Assembly (NCBI GenBank): GCA_963733845.1
Contig: CAVTEM010000007.1
Location: 186,001 to 250,000 of the forward strand
DNA length: 64,000 nt
Source of the DNA: DATFQE01 sp963733845
Lineage (GTDB): Bacteria > Actinomycetota > Thermoleophilia > Gaiellales > Gaiellaceae
Direction: 5' to 3'
The notes beneath the pieces were generated by a model. It was not told the origin of the DNA. It made no database searches and saw only the letters and a program-made list of their open reading frames with translations. Positions 46,503 through 58,571 of the stretch are shown in pieces; the first letter of the stretch is position 1, and the number at the start of each line of letters is the position of its first letter. A program made the translations under genes and the position numbers.

Positions 46503-47402
46503 ATGCTGCTGCTCCTCCTTGCTCTCGGCTGTCTCGCGGGCGCCGCCTACTTCCTGGGTGAGCTCGCGACGCTCCCCGCCCGCCAACGGGCGACGTCGGT
46601 ACGGCGTGCCGCGACCTACGGCCGCTTCCGCGTCCGCACGGGCCTCGAACGCGAGAGCCTGCGCAACCGGGCGCTCGTGCCGCTGTCCCAATCGCTCGCC
46701 GGCATGGTGCTCAGGCTCAATCCCCGCACGACCTCGGAGTCCGTGGGGCTGAAGCTGCAGGCCGCCGGACTCGGCAAGAAGATCTCCCCGACCAGCTTCC
46801 TCGCCGTCAAGGGCATCTGCGCCCTCGCGGCTGCGGGACTCGCGCTGGTGCTCATCGGCTCCGCCGGCAGCATGGGGCTGCTGTTCGGGCTCTTCCTCGT
46901 GCTCGTCGGCTTCTTCGGCCCCGACTACTTCGTGAACATCTACGCCCGCCGGCGCCGCGAGCGGCTCCGCGCCGCGCTGCCGGATGCGCTCGACCTGCTC
47001 GCCGTCAGCGTCGAGGCCGGACTGGGCCTCGACGGGGCGGTCGCCAAGCTGACCGAGCACATGGAGGGCCCGCTCGCGGACGAGTTCGGGCTGACGCTCT
47101 CGGAGATGCGAATCGGCGAGACCCGCAGCGAGGCGCTCAGGCGCCTCGGCGAGCGTGCCGACACGCCTGAGGTCTCCTCGTTCACCCGCGCGATCATCCA
47201 GGCCGACCAGCTTGGAACCTCGCTCGGGCGGATCCTGCGCGTGCAGGCTGCGGACACCCGTTTGCGGCGACAGGCGGCCGCGGAGGAGCGGGCCATGAAG
47301 GCCCCGATCAAGATGCTCTTCCCGACCGTCCTCTTCATCTTTCCGGCCATGTTCCTCGTGATCCTCGGGCCGGCGATCCTCAACATCGACCAGATCTTCT
47401 AA
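46503..47402 (+). CDS. tadC: TadC-type pilus inner-membrane platform protein
   Basis: A 299-residue inner-membrane protein. Four TM helices: residues about 1-20, two near 100-140 and one at the C-terminus. Between them is the T2SSF domain (LPDALDLLAVSVEAGLGLDG and FTRAIIQADQLGTSLGRILR). TadB and TadC together form the platform on which CpaF acts. ATG 46503 is 3 bp after the TadB stop. Confidence 0.92.
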   Translation: MLLLLLALGCLAGAAYFLGELATLPARQRATSVRRAATYGRFRVRTGLERESLRNRALVPLSQSLAGMVLRLNPRTTSESVGLKLQAAGLGKKISPTSFLAVKGICALAAAGLALVLIGSAGSMGLLFGLFLVLVGFFGPDYFVNIYARRRRERLRAALPDALDLLAVSVEAGLGLDGAVAKLTEHMEGPLADEFGLTLSEMRIGETRSEALRRLGERADTPEVSSFTRAIIQADQLGTSLGRILRVQAADTRLRRQAAAEERAMKAPIKMLFPTVLFIFPAMFLVILGPAILNIDQIF

Positions 47403-47417
47403 GAAGGAGAGCGAGTC

Positions 47418-49076
47418 ATGGCCGCAGACGAGCTGCCGCAGAGCGACGACCAGACGGCCGAAGCCAAGGGGCCGAAAGCCGCCGCCAAGGAGACCGAGAC
47501 AGAGACCGAGCATGGTTTCGGGACGGGCCTCCGCGCCCAGCTGAAGCGCCGCCGCGAGCCGAGCGCCGACACCGGGGCAGCGGACGCTGCGCACACCGAG
47601 GCTCCGATCGTGCGCGTCGACCTCTATGCGTCCGTGCCGCCCTCGATCTCGACCAACGAGAACGGCAACCGCGCCGATGTCGACCAGCTTCGGTCCGAGC
47701 TCTCGGCCGCCCTTGCCCGCGAGGTCGATCTGAAGCAGGCTCTGGCCGAGCAGGTCGAGGCGTACGAGCGCAAGCTCGGCGACGATCACGACGCCGCACG
47801 CCAGGCAGCCGAGCTCGACGACCACGGCGCCCGGCTCTCGCAGATCGAAGCCGACGTCGCCCAACGCGAGCGCGCGCTCGCGGCCGAGCGCAAGGCCCTC
47901 GAGGACGAGCGGAAGCGCGTCGCGCAGCTCGAAGCCGAGCTTGCCGAGGAGCAGGCAGCGGCCGCCGGCCGCAAGCAGGAGCTGGCCGGGCTGGAGCAGC
48001 GGCTCGCCGATGCCGAGCACCGCGTGCATCAGAGCGCGAGCGAGCGCGAGAGCGAGCTCGAGGCCCGCGAGCGCGGGCTTCGCGATGCCGAGCGCCGGGT
48101 GGCGAAGTCGCTCGCCGACGCCGAGAACAAGGCGGCGAAGGCGGTCTCCGCTGCAGAGAACAAGGCAGCCAAGGCGCTCGCCGATGCACAGAGCCGCCAG
48201 TCCGCCCTCGAGAAGCGTGAGCAGAAGGCGTCACGGCTCGAGCAGGAGCTGGCCCAGCGCGAGCGTGACCTCCGAGGCCGCGAGGAGGAGCGCAGCCGCG
48301 CCTTCTCCGAGCGCGACGAGGAAGGGCGCCGGCGCACGAAGGAGCTCGCGCAGCGCGAGCAGAAGCTCTCCGAGCGCGAGGGCCGGCTCACCAAGACCGA
48401 GGAGCGCCTGCTCGCCAAGGAGCGCGACCTCGACACGCGCGACTCCGAGCTTGCCACCTGGCAGTCACAGATCCACGAGGACGCCGACCGGATGAAGCGT
48501 CAGATCTCCGAGCAGAGCGCAGACGTCCGGGAGGCGCATGCTCGTCTCTCCGAAGCCGACGCGCGCGAGCTCGAGCTGGCCGCCCGCGAGGCCGAGATCA
48601 ACCGGCGCGAGTCGGCGCTGGCCGGCGTCGAGAAGAACGAGAACCGCGGCCGCGAGCTCGAGGAGATGGCAAAGCTCCAGGCCGGGCGCGAGGCCGAGCT
48701 GGCCGAGCGCGAGGCGGCTGTCGCCGAGGAGGAGAGCCTCGCCGAGTCGCTGAAGAGCCAGATCGAGCGGCGCGAGAAGCGCATCGCCGCCTCCGAGGCT
48801 CAGACGCGCGACCGGATCCGCGACCTCGACGAACGCGAGGTCGAGCTCGAGCGCCGCGAGGCGGTGCACGAGGCCGACCTGGAGATCCGGACGGACAAGC
48901 TGGAGAAGCGCGAGAAGGCTCTGGCCGAGCTCGAGGCGAGGCTCGGCGCGAAGGAGAGCGAGCTGGCCTCCTACGTCGCGAAGGCGCAGCACGAGCTGCA
49001 GCGTCGCGAGTCGGAGTGGTGGGCCAAGAACCTCGGGCACGAGCCCGAGGACGCCGCGACCTCGAACGCGGCGTAG
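47418..49076 (+). CDS. Long coiled-coil protein at the end of the Tad operon
   Basis: A 552-residue protein with no signal peptide or TM helix, very rich in Glu, Arg, Ala and Lys. Residues 1-90 are low-complexity and probably disordered (DDQTAEAKGPKAAAKETETE). Residues about 92-525 are one almost continuous heptad coiled coil (LEERERAL/REQKLSEREGRLTKTEERL-like repeats). The end is WWAKNLGHEPEDAATS. It is 15 bp after tadC with a GAAGGAGAG site, and a terminator follows, so it belongs to the pilus operon. I know of no standard Tad component like it. A cytoplasmic scaffold or polar-anchor role is an inference. It has no sequence-specific family that I recognise. Confidence 0.8.
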   Translation: MAADELPQSDDQTAEAKGPKAAAKETETETEHGFGTGLRAQLKRRREPSADTGAADAAHTEAPIVRVDLYASVPPSISTNENGNRADVDQLRSELSAALAREVDLKQALAEQVEAYERKLGDDHDAARQAAELDDHGARLSQIEADVAQRERALAAERKALEDERKRVAQLEAELAEEQAAAAGRKQELAGLEQRLADAEHRVHQSASERESELEARERGLRDAERRVAKSLADAENKAAKAVSAAENKAAKALADAQSRQSALEKREQKASRLEQELAQRERDLRGREEERSRAFSERDEEGRRRTKELAQREQKLSEREGRLTKTEERLLAKERDLDTRDSELATWQSQIHEDADRMKRQISEQSADVREAHARLSEADARELELAAREAEINRRESALAGVEKNENRGRELEEMAKLQAGREAELAEREAAVAEEESLAESLKSQIERREKRIAASEAQTRDRIRDLDEREVELERREAVHEADLEIRTDKLEKREKALAELEARLGAKESELASYVAKAQHELQRRESEWWAKNLGHEPEDAATSNAA

Positions 49077-49097
49077 ACCCCAAGCCTGCGGTAACCA

Positions 49098-49137
49098 GCC
49101 GGCGGCGGGAGCCTGGGTCCCGTCGCCGGCCTTTCTT
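49098..49137 (+). terminator. Rho-independent terminator of the Tad operon
   Basis: Thirteen-base arms gccggcggcggga / tcccgtcgccggc pair with a single G-T wobble around a 7-nt loop and are followed by ctttctt, 22 bp after the coiled-coil gene stop. Confidence 0.85.
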
Positions 49138-49278
49138 CCGACGCCGGACCAGGACCGACCGAACCGCGTCGAAGGCCCGAGGTGGCTCTCTCAGCAGTCG
49201 TTCCACCACGAGCATGGCCGACACCGCCCACCGAACGAGGTCGGGTGGACAGATCGTCACACTCTCGTCACAGGCCCC

Positions 49279-49319
49279 ATGGCCGCAACGGCCATGTCCA
49301 GGGGCCAGACCCCTGGACA
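49279..49319. repeat. Adjacent palindromes, including ggggccagacccc
   Basis: A 10-bp-arm palindrome (tgtccagggg / cccctggaca, loop ccaga) directly follows a 6-bp-arm hairpin (atggcc / ggccat, loop gcaac). The element ggggtctggcc on the opposite strand recurs at 55712-55722 near the aconitase 3' end, so it may belong to a dispersed repeat family. Confidence 0.6.
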
Positions 49320-49394
49320 CGTCGAATTGGGCCATGCCTGAGGGCGTCGTGGCCTTGAGGTTCGCCCCGGTTGGGGGATAATCGACGTGAGGCG

Positions 49395-49803
49395 ATGGTG
49401 CGCGACTCCCTACGGAGATCGAGCAGCCTCCGGGTCGTGGGGGCTCTGCTGGTGACCACGTTCGCCGCGGCGGCGCTGCTGGCCGGGCCGACCAGCGGAG
49501 GTGCAAGTGCGGGCGTGTCGTTCGCGCCGTGCAAGAACGTTCATCCGAAGGCGCGGACTCAGCCTGGCGGACAGGCTCTGGAGGGTTTCGCGCCTCAGGG
49601 TCAGCGGGATGTCCTGCCGGACTGCTGCCGCAGCCGTGCGGGCCGGCGCCTTCGAGCTGGTTCCAGCCGGCCCCAACTTCCGCACCCCCGGCTTCCGCTG
49701 CAGCTCGCCTGTCGGCCCGCCGCCGGCCGAAGCGACGCGGCGCTACTTCAACTGCCGGCGCGCGCAGCAGCGCTTCAAGTTCACCGTTCCCGGCCTCGAC
49801 TAG
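49395..49803 (+). CDS. Small exported cysteine-containing protein (frame change near 49560)
   Basis: A signal peptide (SLRVVGALLVTTFAAAALLA) begins at ATG 49395 and leads to VSFAPCKNV. After at least one shift near 49560 a mature part follows: VSGMSCRTAAAAVRAG, then PAGPNFRTPGFRCSSPVGPP, and a C-terminal YFNCRRAQQRFKF. The four cysteines (APCKN, MSCRT, FRCSS, FNCRR) are in the spacing of small actinobacterial secreted beta proteins that form two disulfides. Function unknown. Intact on either side of the shift. Confidence 0.6.
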
Positions 49804-49825
49804 GCGGCCGCGGATACTCGCGCTG

Positions 49826-50977
49826 CTAGTCGAGGAAGACGGCGGCGGTGGCCGTGAAGCCGTGCAGGAAGGCCCGGCCGCCCACCGGGCCGATCTCGCC
49901 CCCGCAGAAGAAGCCGGCCAGGGCCGGCGATCCGACCGCCTCGGCCAGCGCGCGGGCGTCGTGGTCCGGCTCGGCGAACATGTGCGTGCCGCGCCCGTTG
50001 CAGGTGAAGAGCAGCGCGCCGGCGGCCGTCTCGCCCTCGAGCCCGTCCGCGAGCGACTCGCGGAAGTCCTCGTCGGCCGAGGCGGCATCGCGCACGTGGA
50101 AGCGCAGGGTCTGGCCGACCCGGACCTCGTCGCCGACCGCGATCGCGCCGGTGTCCTCGTCCGCGCCGAGGAGCGCCCTGATCAGGTAGTCGCCGCGGCC
50201 GTACTGGGCGCGGTTCTCGTCGATCACGAGCCCGACGAGCAAGCCGCTCGCAGCCAGCCGCAGCCGCTCCGGCGGCAGCGAGGCGAGATCCGCCTTCAGC
50301 CGCTCGAGCGCCGGCTCGCCGGCGAGCTCGAAGACGACGTTGTCCTCTGCCTCGGTCACGACCGCGTCGCGACCGATCGGCGCACAGCCCTGGGAGACGA
50401 TCGTCCGCACGGGGACGCCGGCGACAGCGGCGCCCACCACGCCGCTCGCGTGGGCGGTGTCGTCGAGGAGCAGCACCTGCGCGCCCGGAGCGCCGGCGCC
50501 CGCCGCGATGCCGCCGACGACCGGCAAGCCCGCGTGCTCCTGGTTCAGGAGCCGGAGGAACGAGCCGGCCGGGAACGAGAACGGGTCGACGAGCATCGTC
50601 ACCAACGTGGGGTCGTCGTCGAACTCGGGGACGCCCGCGACAGCGAGGCCGTCGTCGGCCGGAATCGCCTCGAGGTGAAACGTGCTCACGCGCGCGCCGG
50701 GGAGCGACCCGGCCCAGAGAGCGAGGCCGGATCCACCCTCGAGCTCGCGCCTGCCCCCGACGACGCCCTCGGCCACGCAGCCGAGCAGGTGGGTCGGCCG
50801 GAGCCGCTCGCGAACGACGGCCGCGGCCACATCGACCTCCGCAAGATGAGCGGGCGAGACGAACAGATAGGCGAGGTCCGGCGGGGCGCCGTCGAGCGCT
50901 GCGCTGACCTGGCCGACCGCGTCGACGGACGCATCCTCCGCGGCCGGGGCGGTCGACAAACCGGTCCCGATTCGCAT
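49826..50977 (-). CDS. FIST N/C-domain protein
   Basis: A 383-residue soluble protein with a FIST N domain (PPDLAYLFVSPAHLAEVDVA, LLGCVAEGVVGGRRE) and a FIST C domain (DYLIRALLGADEDTGAIAVG, GALLFTCNGRGTHMF, ALAGFFCGGEIGPVGGRAFL). FIST domains are proposed small-ligand sensors, often for amino acids, and are usually fused to or near signalling genes. Here none is adjacent. ATG 50977 matches the domain start; the longer frame overlaps the divergent hydrolase. Ends 23 bp from the preceding gene's stop, convergent. Confidence 0.87.
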   Translation of the reverse strand: MRIGTGLSTAPAAEDASVDAVGQVSAALDGAPPDLAYLFVSPAHLAEVDVAAAVVRERLRPTHLLGCVAEGVVGGRRELEGGSGLALWAGSLPGARVSTFHLEAIPADDGLAVAGVPEFDDDPTLVTMLVDPFSFPAGSFLRLLNQEHAGLPVVGGIAAGAGAPGAQVLLLDDTAHASGVVGAAVAGVPVRTIVSQGCAPIGRDAVVTEAEDNVVFELAGEPALERLKADLASLPPERLRLAASGLLVGLVIDENRAQYGRGDYLIRALLGADEDTGAIAVGDEVRVGQTLRFHVRDAASADEDFRESLADGLEGETAAGALLFTCNGRGTHMFAEPDHDARALAEAVGSPALAGFFCGGEIGPVGGRAFLHGFTATAAVFLD

Positions 50978-51063
50978 TCGCAGCAGTGTACGGGCGGTAA
51001 GAAGTTCGTAAGCAGGCCTATTTCGCTCAAGGAAAGCGCCGTACCATCCGAAGCCAGACCTGA

Positions 51064-52376
51064 ATGTCACTACTGCGCATCGCCCTCCTCCTGGCCGTCG
51101 TCGCCGCTCTGGCGGCGCTGTCCGCCGGCGCGGCCTCGGGGTCGCGCCACCTGATGGTCGGCCTGACCGACCACGCTGCGGCGCTGAATGCCGATCCGCG
51201 CTTCTTCACGAACGTCGGCGCGCTGCACGCGGAGGTCCTGCGCGTGAACCTCTCCTGGGGCGGCCCGCTGGGTGTCGCGCGGCGCAAGCCGGCGAACGGC
51301 GCTGACCCCGACGACCCGGCCTACGACTGGCGCCGGTACGACCGCGTCGTCCTGAGCGCGGCCCGCCAACGCGTGCGGATCGCCTTCTCGATCTTCGCCA
51401 CGCCCTCGTGGGCGAACCGCGGCCGCGGGCGCAACCGGCCGCCGGACAACCTGGTCCACCTGGAGAAGTTCGCCTACGCGGCGGCGGCGCGCTACAGCGG
51501 CACCTGGCAGCGGCGGGAGGACGACGTGCGGCTGCCGCCGGTGCGGCTGTGGATCGCCTGGAACGAGCCGAACCTCAATCTCGGGCTCGTGCCGCAGTTC
51601 CGCAAGGTGCGGGGCAAGTGGGTGATCCAGAGCGCCCGCGACTACGCCGGCATCTGCAACGCGATCTACGACGGCGTCCACGTGACCGGGTTCACGGGCC
51701 AGCGGGTCGCGTGCGGGGTGACCGCGCCCCGCGGCAACAATGCGCCGGCCCAGCGCCGCCCCTCGGTCTCGCCACTCGCGTTCCTCCGGGCGATGAAGCG
51801 CTACGGGGTGCGTACGTTCGACGCCTACGCGCACCAGCCCTACTACGGCGCGCCGCGGGAGACGCCCAGCACACCTCCGCGCGCCCGGACGGCGGTCACG
51901 CTCGGCAACATCGACGTGCTCGTGAAGGAAGTGACGCGGCTCTTCGGCCAGAAGCGGATCTGGCTGACCGAGTACGGGTACCAGACCCGCCCGCCCGACC
52001 TGACCTTCGGCGTCTCCTGGGCACAGCAGGCCCGCTACCTCGCCCAGGCCTACGCGATCGCGCGGCAGCATCCCCGCATCGACATGCTCCTCTGGTTCCT
52101 GGTCCGCGACGAGGAGCGGATCGACGGCTGGCAGTCCGGGCTCGTGAGCGCGAACGGGAAGCGCAAGCCGGCCTTCGAGGCATTCCGGCGGATGCCGCGC
52201 CTCGCGGAGCAGTTCGTCTTCGAGTTCGACGACGACGGCTTCGGCTACAGCTCGCTGCCGCTGGCGTTCCCCGGCGTCCTAGTCCGGTTCGGCGGCATCG
52301 TGGCTCGCGCGACGCTCCTGGTCGTCGTCGCTACACTTTTTGTAGTTACTACGACTTCTGAACGGAGAGTGAGACC

Positions 52377-52380
<4 letters not shown>
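51064..52380 (+). CDS. Secreted glycoside hydrolase, GH5/GH39-like (clan A)
   Basis: A 438-residue secreted TIM-barrel hydrolase. Signal peptide MSLLRIALLLAVVAALAALS. The acid/base glutamate is in LWIAWNEPNLNLG and the nucleophile glutamate in RIWLTEYGYQTRPPD, about 145 residues apart as in clan GH-A. The catalytic part ends at about residue 380 (AFEAFRRMPRLAEQ). The remaining 55 residues (ending ATLLVVVATLFVVTTT) lie over the Lon promoter, overlap the lon start by 4 bp, and look unlike a domain. A frame error near 52205 would give an earlier stop. Substrate not predictable. Confidence 0.78.
52342..52352. promoter_or_regulatory. gtagt-t-actac palindrome upstream of lon
   Basis: An 11-bp palindrome in an AT-rich island (cactttttgtagttactacg), 25 bp before the lon start codon. 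It is a candidate operator or part of the lon promoter. No HspR-like CTTGAGT site is seen. Confidence 0.4.
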
Positions 52381-54651
<2,271 letters not shown>

Positions 54652-54668
<17 letters not shown>

Positions 54669-54960
54669 CTGCGAACCGATGCCCGAGGGGGTCCGCCGGG
54701 CGGCGGACCTCCTCGAGCGACGCTGGCTGCTGTCGGTCCTCTACGCGGCCCACTCCGGGGCTCTGCGCTTCAACGAGTTCAAGCAGGTGCTCGGAAGCGT
54801 GCCGCCGCGAACGCTTGCTCTGCGCCTGACCGAGCTCGAGGAAGCCGGCTTGCTCGAACGTCAGATCGTGGACGCTCGGCCGCCGCGCGCCGAGTACCGG
54901 CTGACGGAAACTGGCGAGCAGTTCGCCGAGATCGTCGGCTCGTTCCCGCGGCTGGCCTGA
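54652..54960 (+). CDS. HxlR-family winged-HTH regulator
   Basis: A 102-residue HxlR-type transcription factor. A winged helix (LLERRWLLSVLYAAHSGALR) leads to RFNEFKQVLGSVPPRTLALR and LTELEEAGLLERQIVDARPP, ending in YRLTETG. The longest frame starts at TTG 54652 and overlaps lon by 17 bp, giving two cysteines near the N-terminus, a redox- or thiol-sensing feature in this family. ATG 54679 is an alternative start that loses them. Target unknown; lon is on the same strand. Confidence 0.85.
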
Positions 54961-55089
54961 GCTCTGCCCACGCTCCTGTGCCGCCCGGCACATTGACACG
55001 GCTCGCAGGGCGGATAAACATGCTCGCCTGCCCTCGTGTTGCGGCCCGGTCTGCACGAGGGCGACCGCGGTATCGACAAGGAGGCAACC

Positions 55090-55608
55090 ATGCGGCTCGA
55101 CCGGGCTCTCCGGATCATCGTCGCGACGGCACTCGGCGCCGTCGTCTACCTCGCTCTCGCTCTACCCGCCGGGGCCAACCCGCCGGCACACGAACCGTTC
55201 GTGAACGTCGGCGGCACGATTCCGGCCGGCGTGGGCTGTGCAGGCTTCGCGATCACGGTCACGATCGAGGTCGACGACCAGCGCATCACGACGTTCTTCG
55301 ACCAGGCCGGTAACCCGATCCGGCAGACCGTCACGGGCCGCCTCGTCCTCACGGTGACCAACGACTCGACCGGCGAATCGCGCACCTACAGGCTGGGCGG
55401 CGCCTCACACCTGAGCTTCGGCGCAGATGGCTCGCTCACGATCACCCTGACGGGGAACAGTCTCGTCGTGCTCTTCCCGAACGACGTGCCGCCCGGCCCG
55501 AGCACGACGCAGGGCTCCGGTCGCGCCGTCATTCGGATCGATGCGCTCTTCACGCTCGTGTCCCGCACGGGCAGCGTCGAGGACGTCTGCGCGGCGCTCG
55601 CGCCCTAG
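55090..55608 (+). CDS. Exported protein of unknown function
   Basis: A 172-residue exported beta-rich protein. Signal peptide (LRIIVATALGAVVYLALALP) precedes NPPAHEPFVNVGGTIPAGVG. Two cysteines (VGCAGFAI and EDVCAAL) near the ends of the mature part could form a disulfide. Blocks such as TGRLVLTVTNDSTGESRTYR and GSLTITLTGNSLVVLFP are alternating beta strands. I do not recognise a named family. ATG 55090 has ACAAGGAGG upstream. Closed by a hairpin shared with the convergent aconitase. Confidence 0.7.
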   Translation: MRLDRALRIIVATALGAVVYLALALPAGANPPAHEPFVNVGGTIPAGVGCAGFAITVTIEVDDQRITTFFDQAGNPIRQTVTGRLVLTVTNDSTGESRTYRLGGASHLSFGADGSLTITLTGNSLVVLFPNDVPPGPSTTQGSGRAVIRIDALFTLVSRTGSVEDVCAALAP

Positions 55609-55614
55609 GACTGC

Positions 55615-55648
55615 GCCGGCCCGGCGCCCTCGGAGGCGCCGGGCCGGC
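55615..55648. terminator. Hairpin between the exported protein and aconitase genes
   Basis: A 14-bp perfect stem (gccggcccggcgcc on the left, ggcgccgggccggc on the right, loop ctcgga), 7 bp after the exported-protein stop. Weak T content follows. Probably a terminator for the + strand unit. Confidence 0.7.
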
Positions 55649-55729
55649 CGTTCCGTACTCGCGTGACGCCGATCCCCGCGTCCTCGCAGGCCGTGTCTAG
55701 GGTCTGTCCCCGGGGTCTGGCCGAAAGGG

Positions 55730-58518
55730 TCAGGCGGCGAGCATCTTGCGCAGCACGAACGGGAGGATCCCGCCGTGGCGGAGGTACTCGCGCTCGCGCG
55801 GGAGTGTCGAGCCGCAGGCGGGCGCGGAACTCCTTGTCGTCCGCCCGCACGGTCACCTCCGAGGCCTCGCCGTTCTCGACGCCCGGCGATCGAGAACTCC
55901 TCGCGGCCGGTCAGGCCGAGCGCCTCGCGCCCCTCGCCGTCCATGAACTGGAGCGGCAGGATGCCCATCATCAACAGGTTGGAGCGGTGGATCCGCTCGT
56001 AGCTCTCGGCGATCGCGGCCCGGACGCCGAGCAGGTTCGGCCCCTTGGCCGCCCAGTCGCGCGAGGAGCCGGAGCCGTACTCCTGGCCGGCGATCACGAC
56101 GAGCGGCGTCCCCTCGGCCAGGTACCGCAGCGACGCGTCGTAGATGGTCAGCTCCTCACCGCTCGGCACGTGCACGGTCCAGGTGCCCTCGCTGTCGGGC
56201 ACCATCAAATTCCGCAGCCGCACGTTCGCGAAGGTGCCTCGCACCATCACCTCGTGGTTGCCGCGCCGCGCGCCGTAGGAGTTGAACTGCGAGCGGTCGA
56301 CCCCGTGCTCGATCAGGTAGCGGCCCGCCGGTGACTCGGGCTTGATCGAGCCGGCCGGCGAGATGTGGTCGGTCGTGACCGAGTCGCCGAGCACGACCAG
56401 GCAGCGTGCGCCGGCCACGTCCTCGACGACCCCGGGCTCGCGGGACATGCCCTCGAAGTACGGCGGCAGCCGCACGTACGTCGAGGCCTCGTCCCACTCG
56501 TACAGGTCGCCCTCGGGCACGGGCAGCGCGCGCCAGCGCTCGTCGCCGGTGAAGACGTCCGCGTAAGTGCGCTTGAACATCTCGTCCTGGACGGCGCTGA
56601 CGATCGTGTCCTGGACCTCCTTCGCACTCGGCCAGAGGTCGCGCAGGTAGACGTCTTCGCCGTCCGAGCTCTGTCCGATCGGCTCGTTGATCAGGTCGAT
56701 GTCCATCCTGCCCGCCAGCGAGTAGGCGACGACGAGCGGCGGCGACGCCAGGTAGTTGGCCTTTACTTCGGGATGGATCCGCGCCTCGAAGTTGCGGTTG
56801 CCGGAGAGCACCGAGCAGGCAACGAGATCGCCCTCCACGATCGCGGCGGAGATCTCCTCGGGCAGCGGCCCCGAGTTCCCGATGCAGGTCGTGCAGCCGT
56901 AGCCGACGGTGTGGAAGCCGAGCTGTTCCAGGTACTGCGTCAGCCCGGCCCGCTCGAAGTACTCGGTCACCACCTTCGACCCCGGCGCGAGCGACGACTT
57001 CACCCATGGCTTCCGCTCCAGCCCCCGCTCGACGGCGTTCCTGGCGACGATGCCGGCGGCGAGCATCACGGCCGGGTTGGACGTGTTCGTGCAGCTCGTG
57101 ATGGCCGCGATCACGACGGCTCCGTGCTCCAGGTCGAACTCGCGGCCGTCGTAGACGACGCGCACCGGCTCGGCGCGCTCGGCGACGACCGTGGCCGGCG
57201 AGGCCGGCACCGTCTCGTGCAGCCGGCCCTCGTCGCGAGGCGTTCCCGGATGCTGGTCGACGGTGGGATCGCTCGCGGGGAACGTGTCGGCGAGCGCCTC
57301 GTCGTGTCCGGAGTCGTTGTAGTCGACCCCGAAGCTGCCCAGCGAGGCGATGAACGAGTTCTTCGCGTCCGACAGCGGCACCCGGTCCTGCGGCCGCCGC
57401 GGCCCGGCGAGCGAGGGCTCGACGTCGCCCAGGTCGAGCTCCAGGACCTGCGAGTAGGTGGGCTCCTCGTCTGGATCGTGGAACAGGCCCTGCTCCTTGC
57501 AGTACGCCTCCACGAGCGCGATCCGCTCGGGCGGCCTGCCGGTCATGCGCAGGTAGTCGAGCGTGGCTTCGTCCACGGGGAAGAACCCGCAGGTCGCGCC
57601 GTACTCGGGAGACATGTTCCCGAGAGTCGCCCGGTCGGCCAGCGGCAGGCCGGCAAGCCCCTGGCCGAAGTACTCGACGAACATCCCCACCACCCCGGTC
57701 GAGCGCAGGATCTGCGTCACGGTCAGGACGAGGTCGGTCGCCGTGGCGCCTTCGCGCAGCTGGCCGGTGAAGCGGAAGCCGACCACCTGCGGGACCAGCA
57801 TCGAGATCGCCTCTCCGAGCATCGCGGCCTCGGCCTCGATCCCGCCGACGCCCCAGCCGAGGACTCCGAGGCCGTTGACCATCGTCGTGTGCGAGTCAGT
57901 CCCCACGAGCGTGTCGGGGAACGCACGTCCGTCGCGCGACTCGATCACGCGCGCGAGGAACTCGAGGTTGACCTGGTGGACGATGCCCGTGTTCGGCGGG
58001 ACGACCTTGAAGTTGTCGAATGCCTGCTGGCCCCAGCGCAGGAAGGCGTAGCGCTCGCCGTTGCGGGCGTAGTCCTGCTCGACGTTCTTCGGCAGGGCCG
58101 CACGGCTCGCGAAGGCGTCGACCTGCACCGAGTGGTCGATGACGAGCTCGGCCGGCAAGAGGGGGTTGATGAGCGCGGCATCGCCCCCGAGGTTGCGCAT
58201 GGCATCCCGCATGGCAGCGAGGTCGACCACGGCCGGAACGCCGGTGAAGTCCTGCAGGAGCACGCGGGCCGGGGTGAACGAGATCTCGTCGGACGGATCG
58301 GCCTTCGCATTCCAATGCGCGACGGCCTCGACCTCCTCCGGGCTCGACCTGCCCTCCGCCTCGGCGCGCAGGACGTTCTCGAGCAGGATCCGCAGCGTGT
58401 ACGGCAGCCGGAACACGTCGTACTGCGACTGGAGCGCGTCGAGCCTGACGATCTCGAAGCTCGCGTCGCCCACCGTGAGTGTGGAGCGTGCTCCGAAGCT
58501 GTCCTGGGCGACGGCCAT
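55730..58518 (-). CDS. acnA: Aconitate hydratase AcnA (two frame changes near 55885 and 55805)
   Basis: Citrate/isocitrate aconitase of the AcnA (IRP1-like) type, about 930 residues. The [4Fe-4S] cysteines are in ITSCTNTSN and GYGCTTCIGNSG. Substrate motifs: GTDSHTTMVNGLGVLGWGVG, SGRG-like GNRNFEARIHP, and the swivelling domain with GDSVTTDHISPAGSI, SYGARRGNHEVMVRG and AGQEYGSGSSRDWAA. The long frame breaks after EEFSIAG (near 55885). The family end continues one frame over (VTVRADDKEFRAR then REYLRHGGILPFVLRKML) and stops at 55730. The ATG at 58518 is used; a GTG lies one codon before. Divergent from an XRE regulator whose operator covers this promoter. Confidence 0.93.
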
Positions 58519-58535
58519 CACGTGCAGGCTAACGG

Positions 58536-58563
58536 TTGACAGCTATAGCACGGGTGCTATAAA
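58536..58563 (+). promoter_or_regulatory. Consensus sigma-70 promoter with embedded operator, giving a leaderless XRE mRNA
   Basis: A perfect -35 (TTGACA, 58536-58541) and -10 TATAAA (58558-58563) are 16 bp apart. An 18-bp inverted repeat, tatagcac-gg-gtgctata (58544-58561), lies between them and runs into the -10. Transcription starting 7-8 bp after the -10 would begin at or next to the ATG (58572), so the mRNA is probably leaderless. The site also overlaps the region where the divergent acnA promoter must lie. Confidence 0.82.
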
Positions 58564-58571
58564 TAGCAGGT

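Larger units (their letters stand above)
49077..49394. other. Intergenic gap with terminator and palindromes
   Basis: The 318-bp gap carries no credible gene. It holds the operon terminator (49098-49137) and, at 49279-49319, two adjacent palindromes: atggcc-gcaac-ggccat and tgtccagggg-ccaga-cccctggaca. The rest shows no structure that I can name. Confidence 0.6.

Noticed and set aside
47418..49076. Minus-strand Arg/Ser-rich and Leu/Val/Ala-rich frames within the coiled-coil gene
   Set aside because: These are antisense of a repeated E/R/A/K-rich heptad sequence; no homology.
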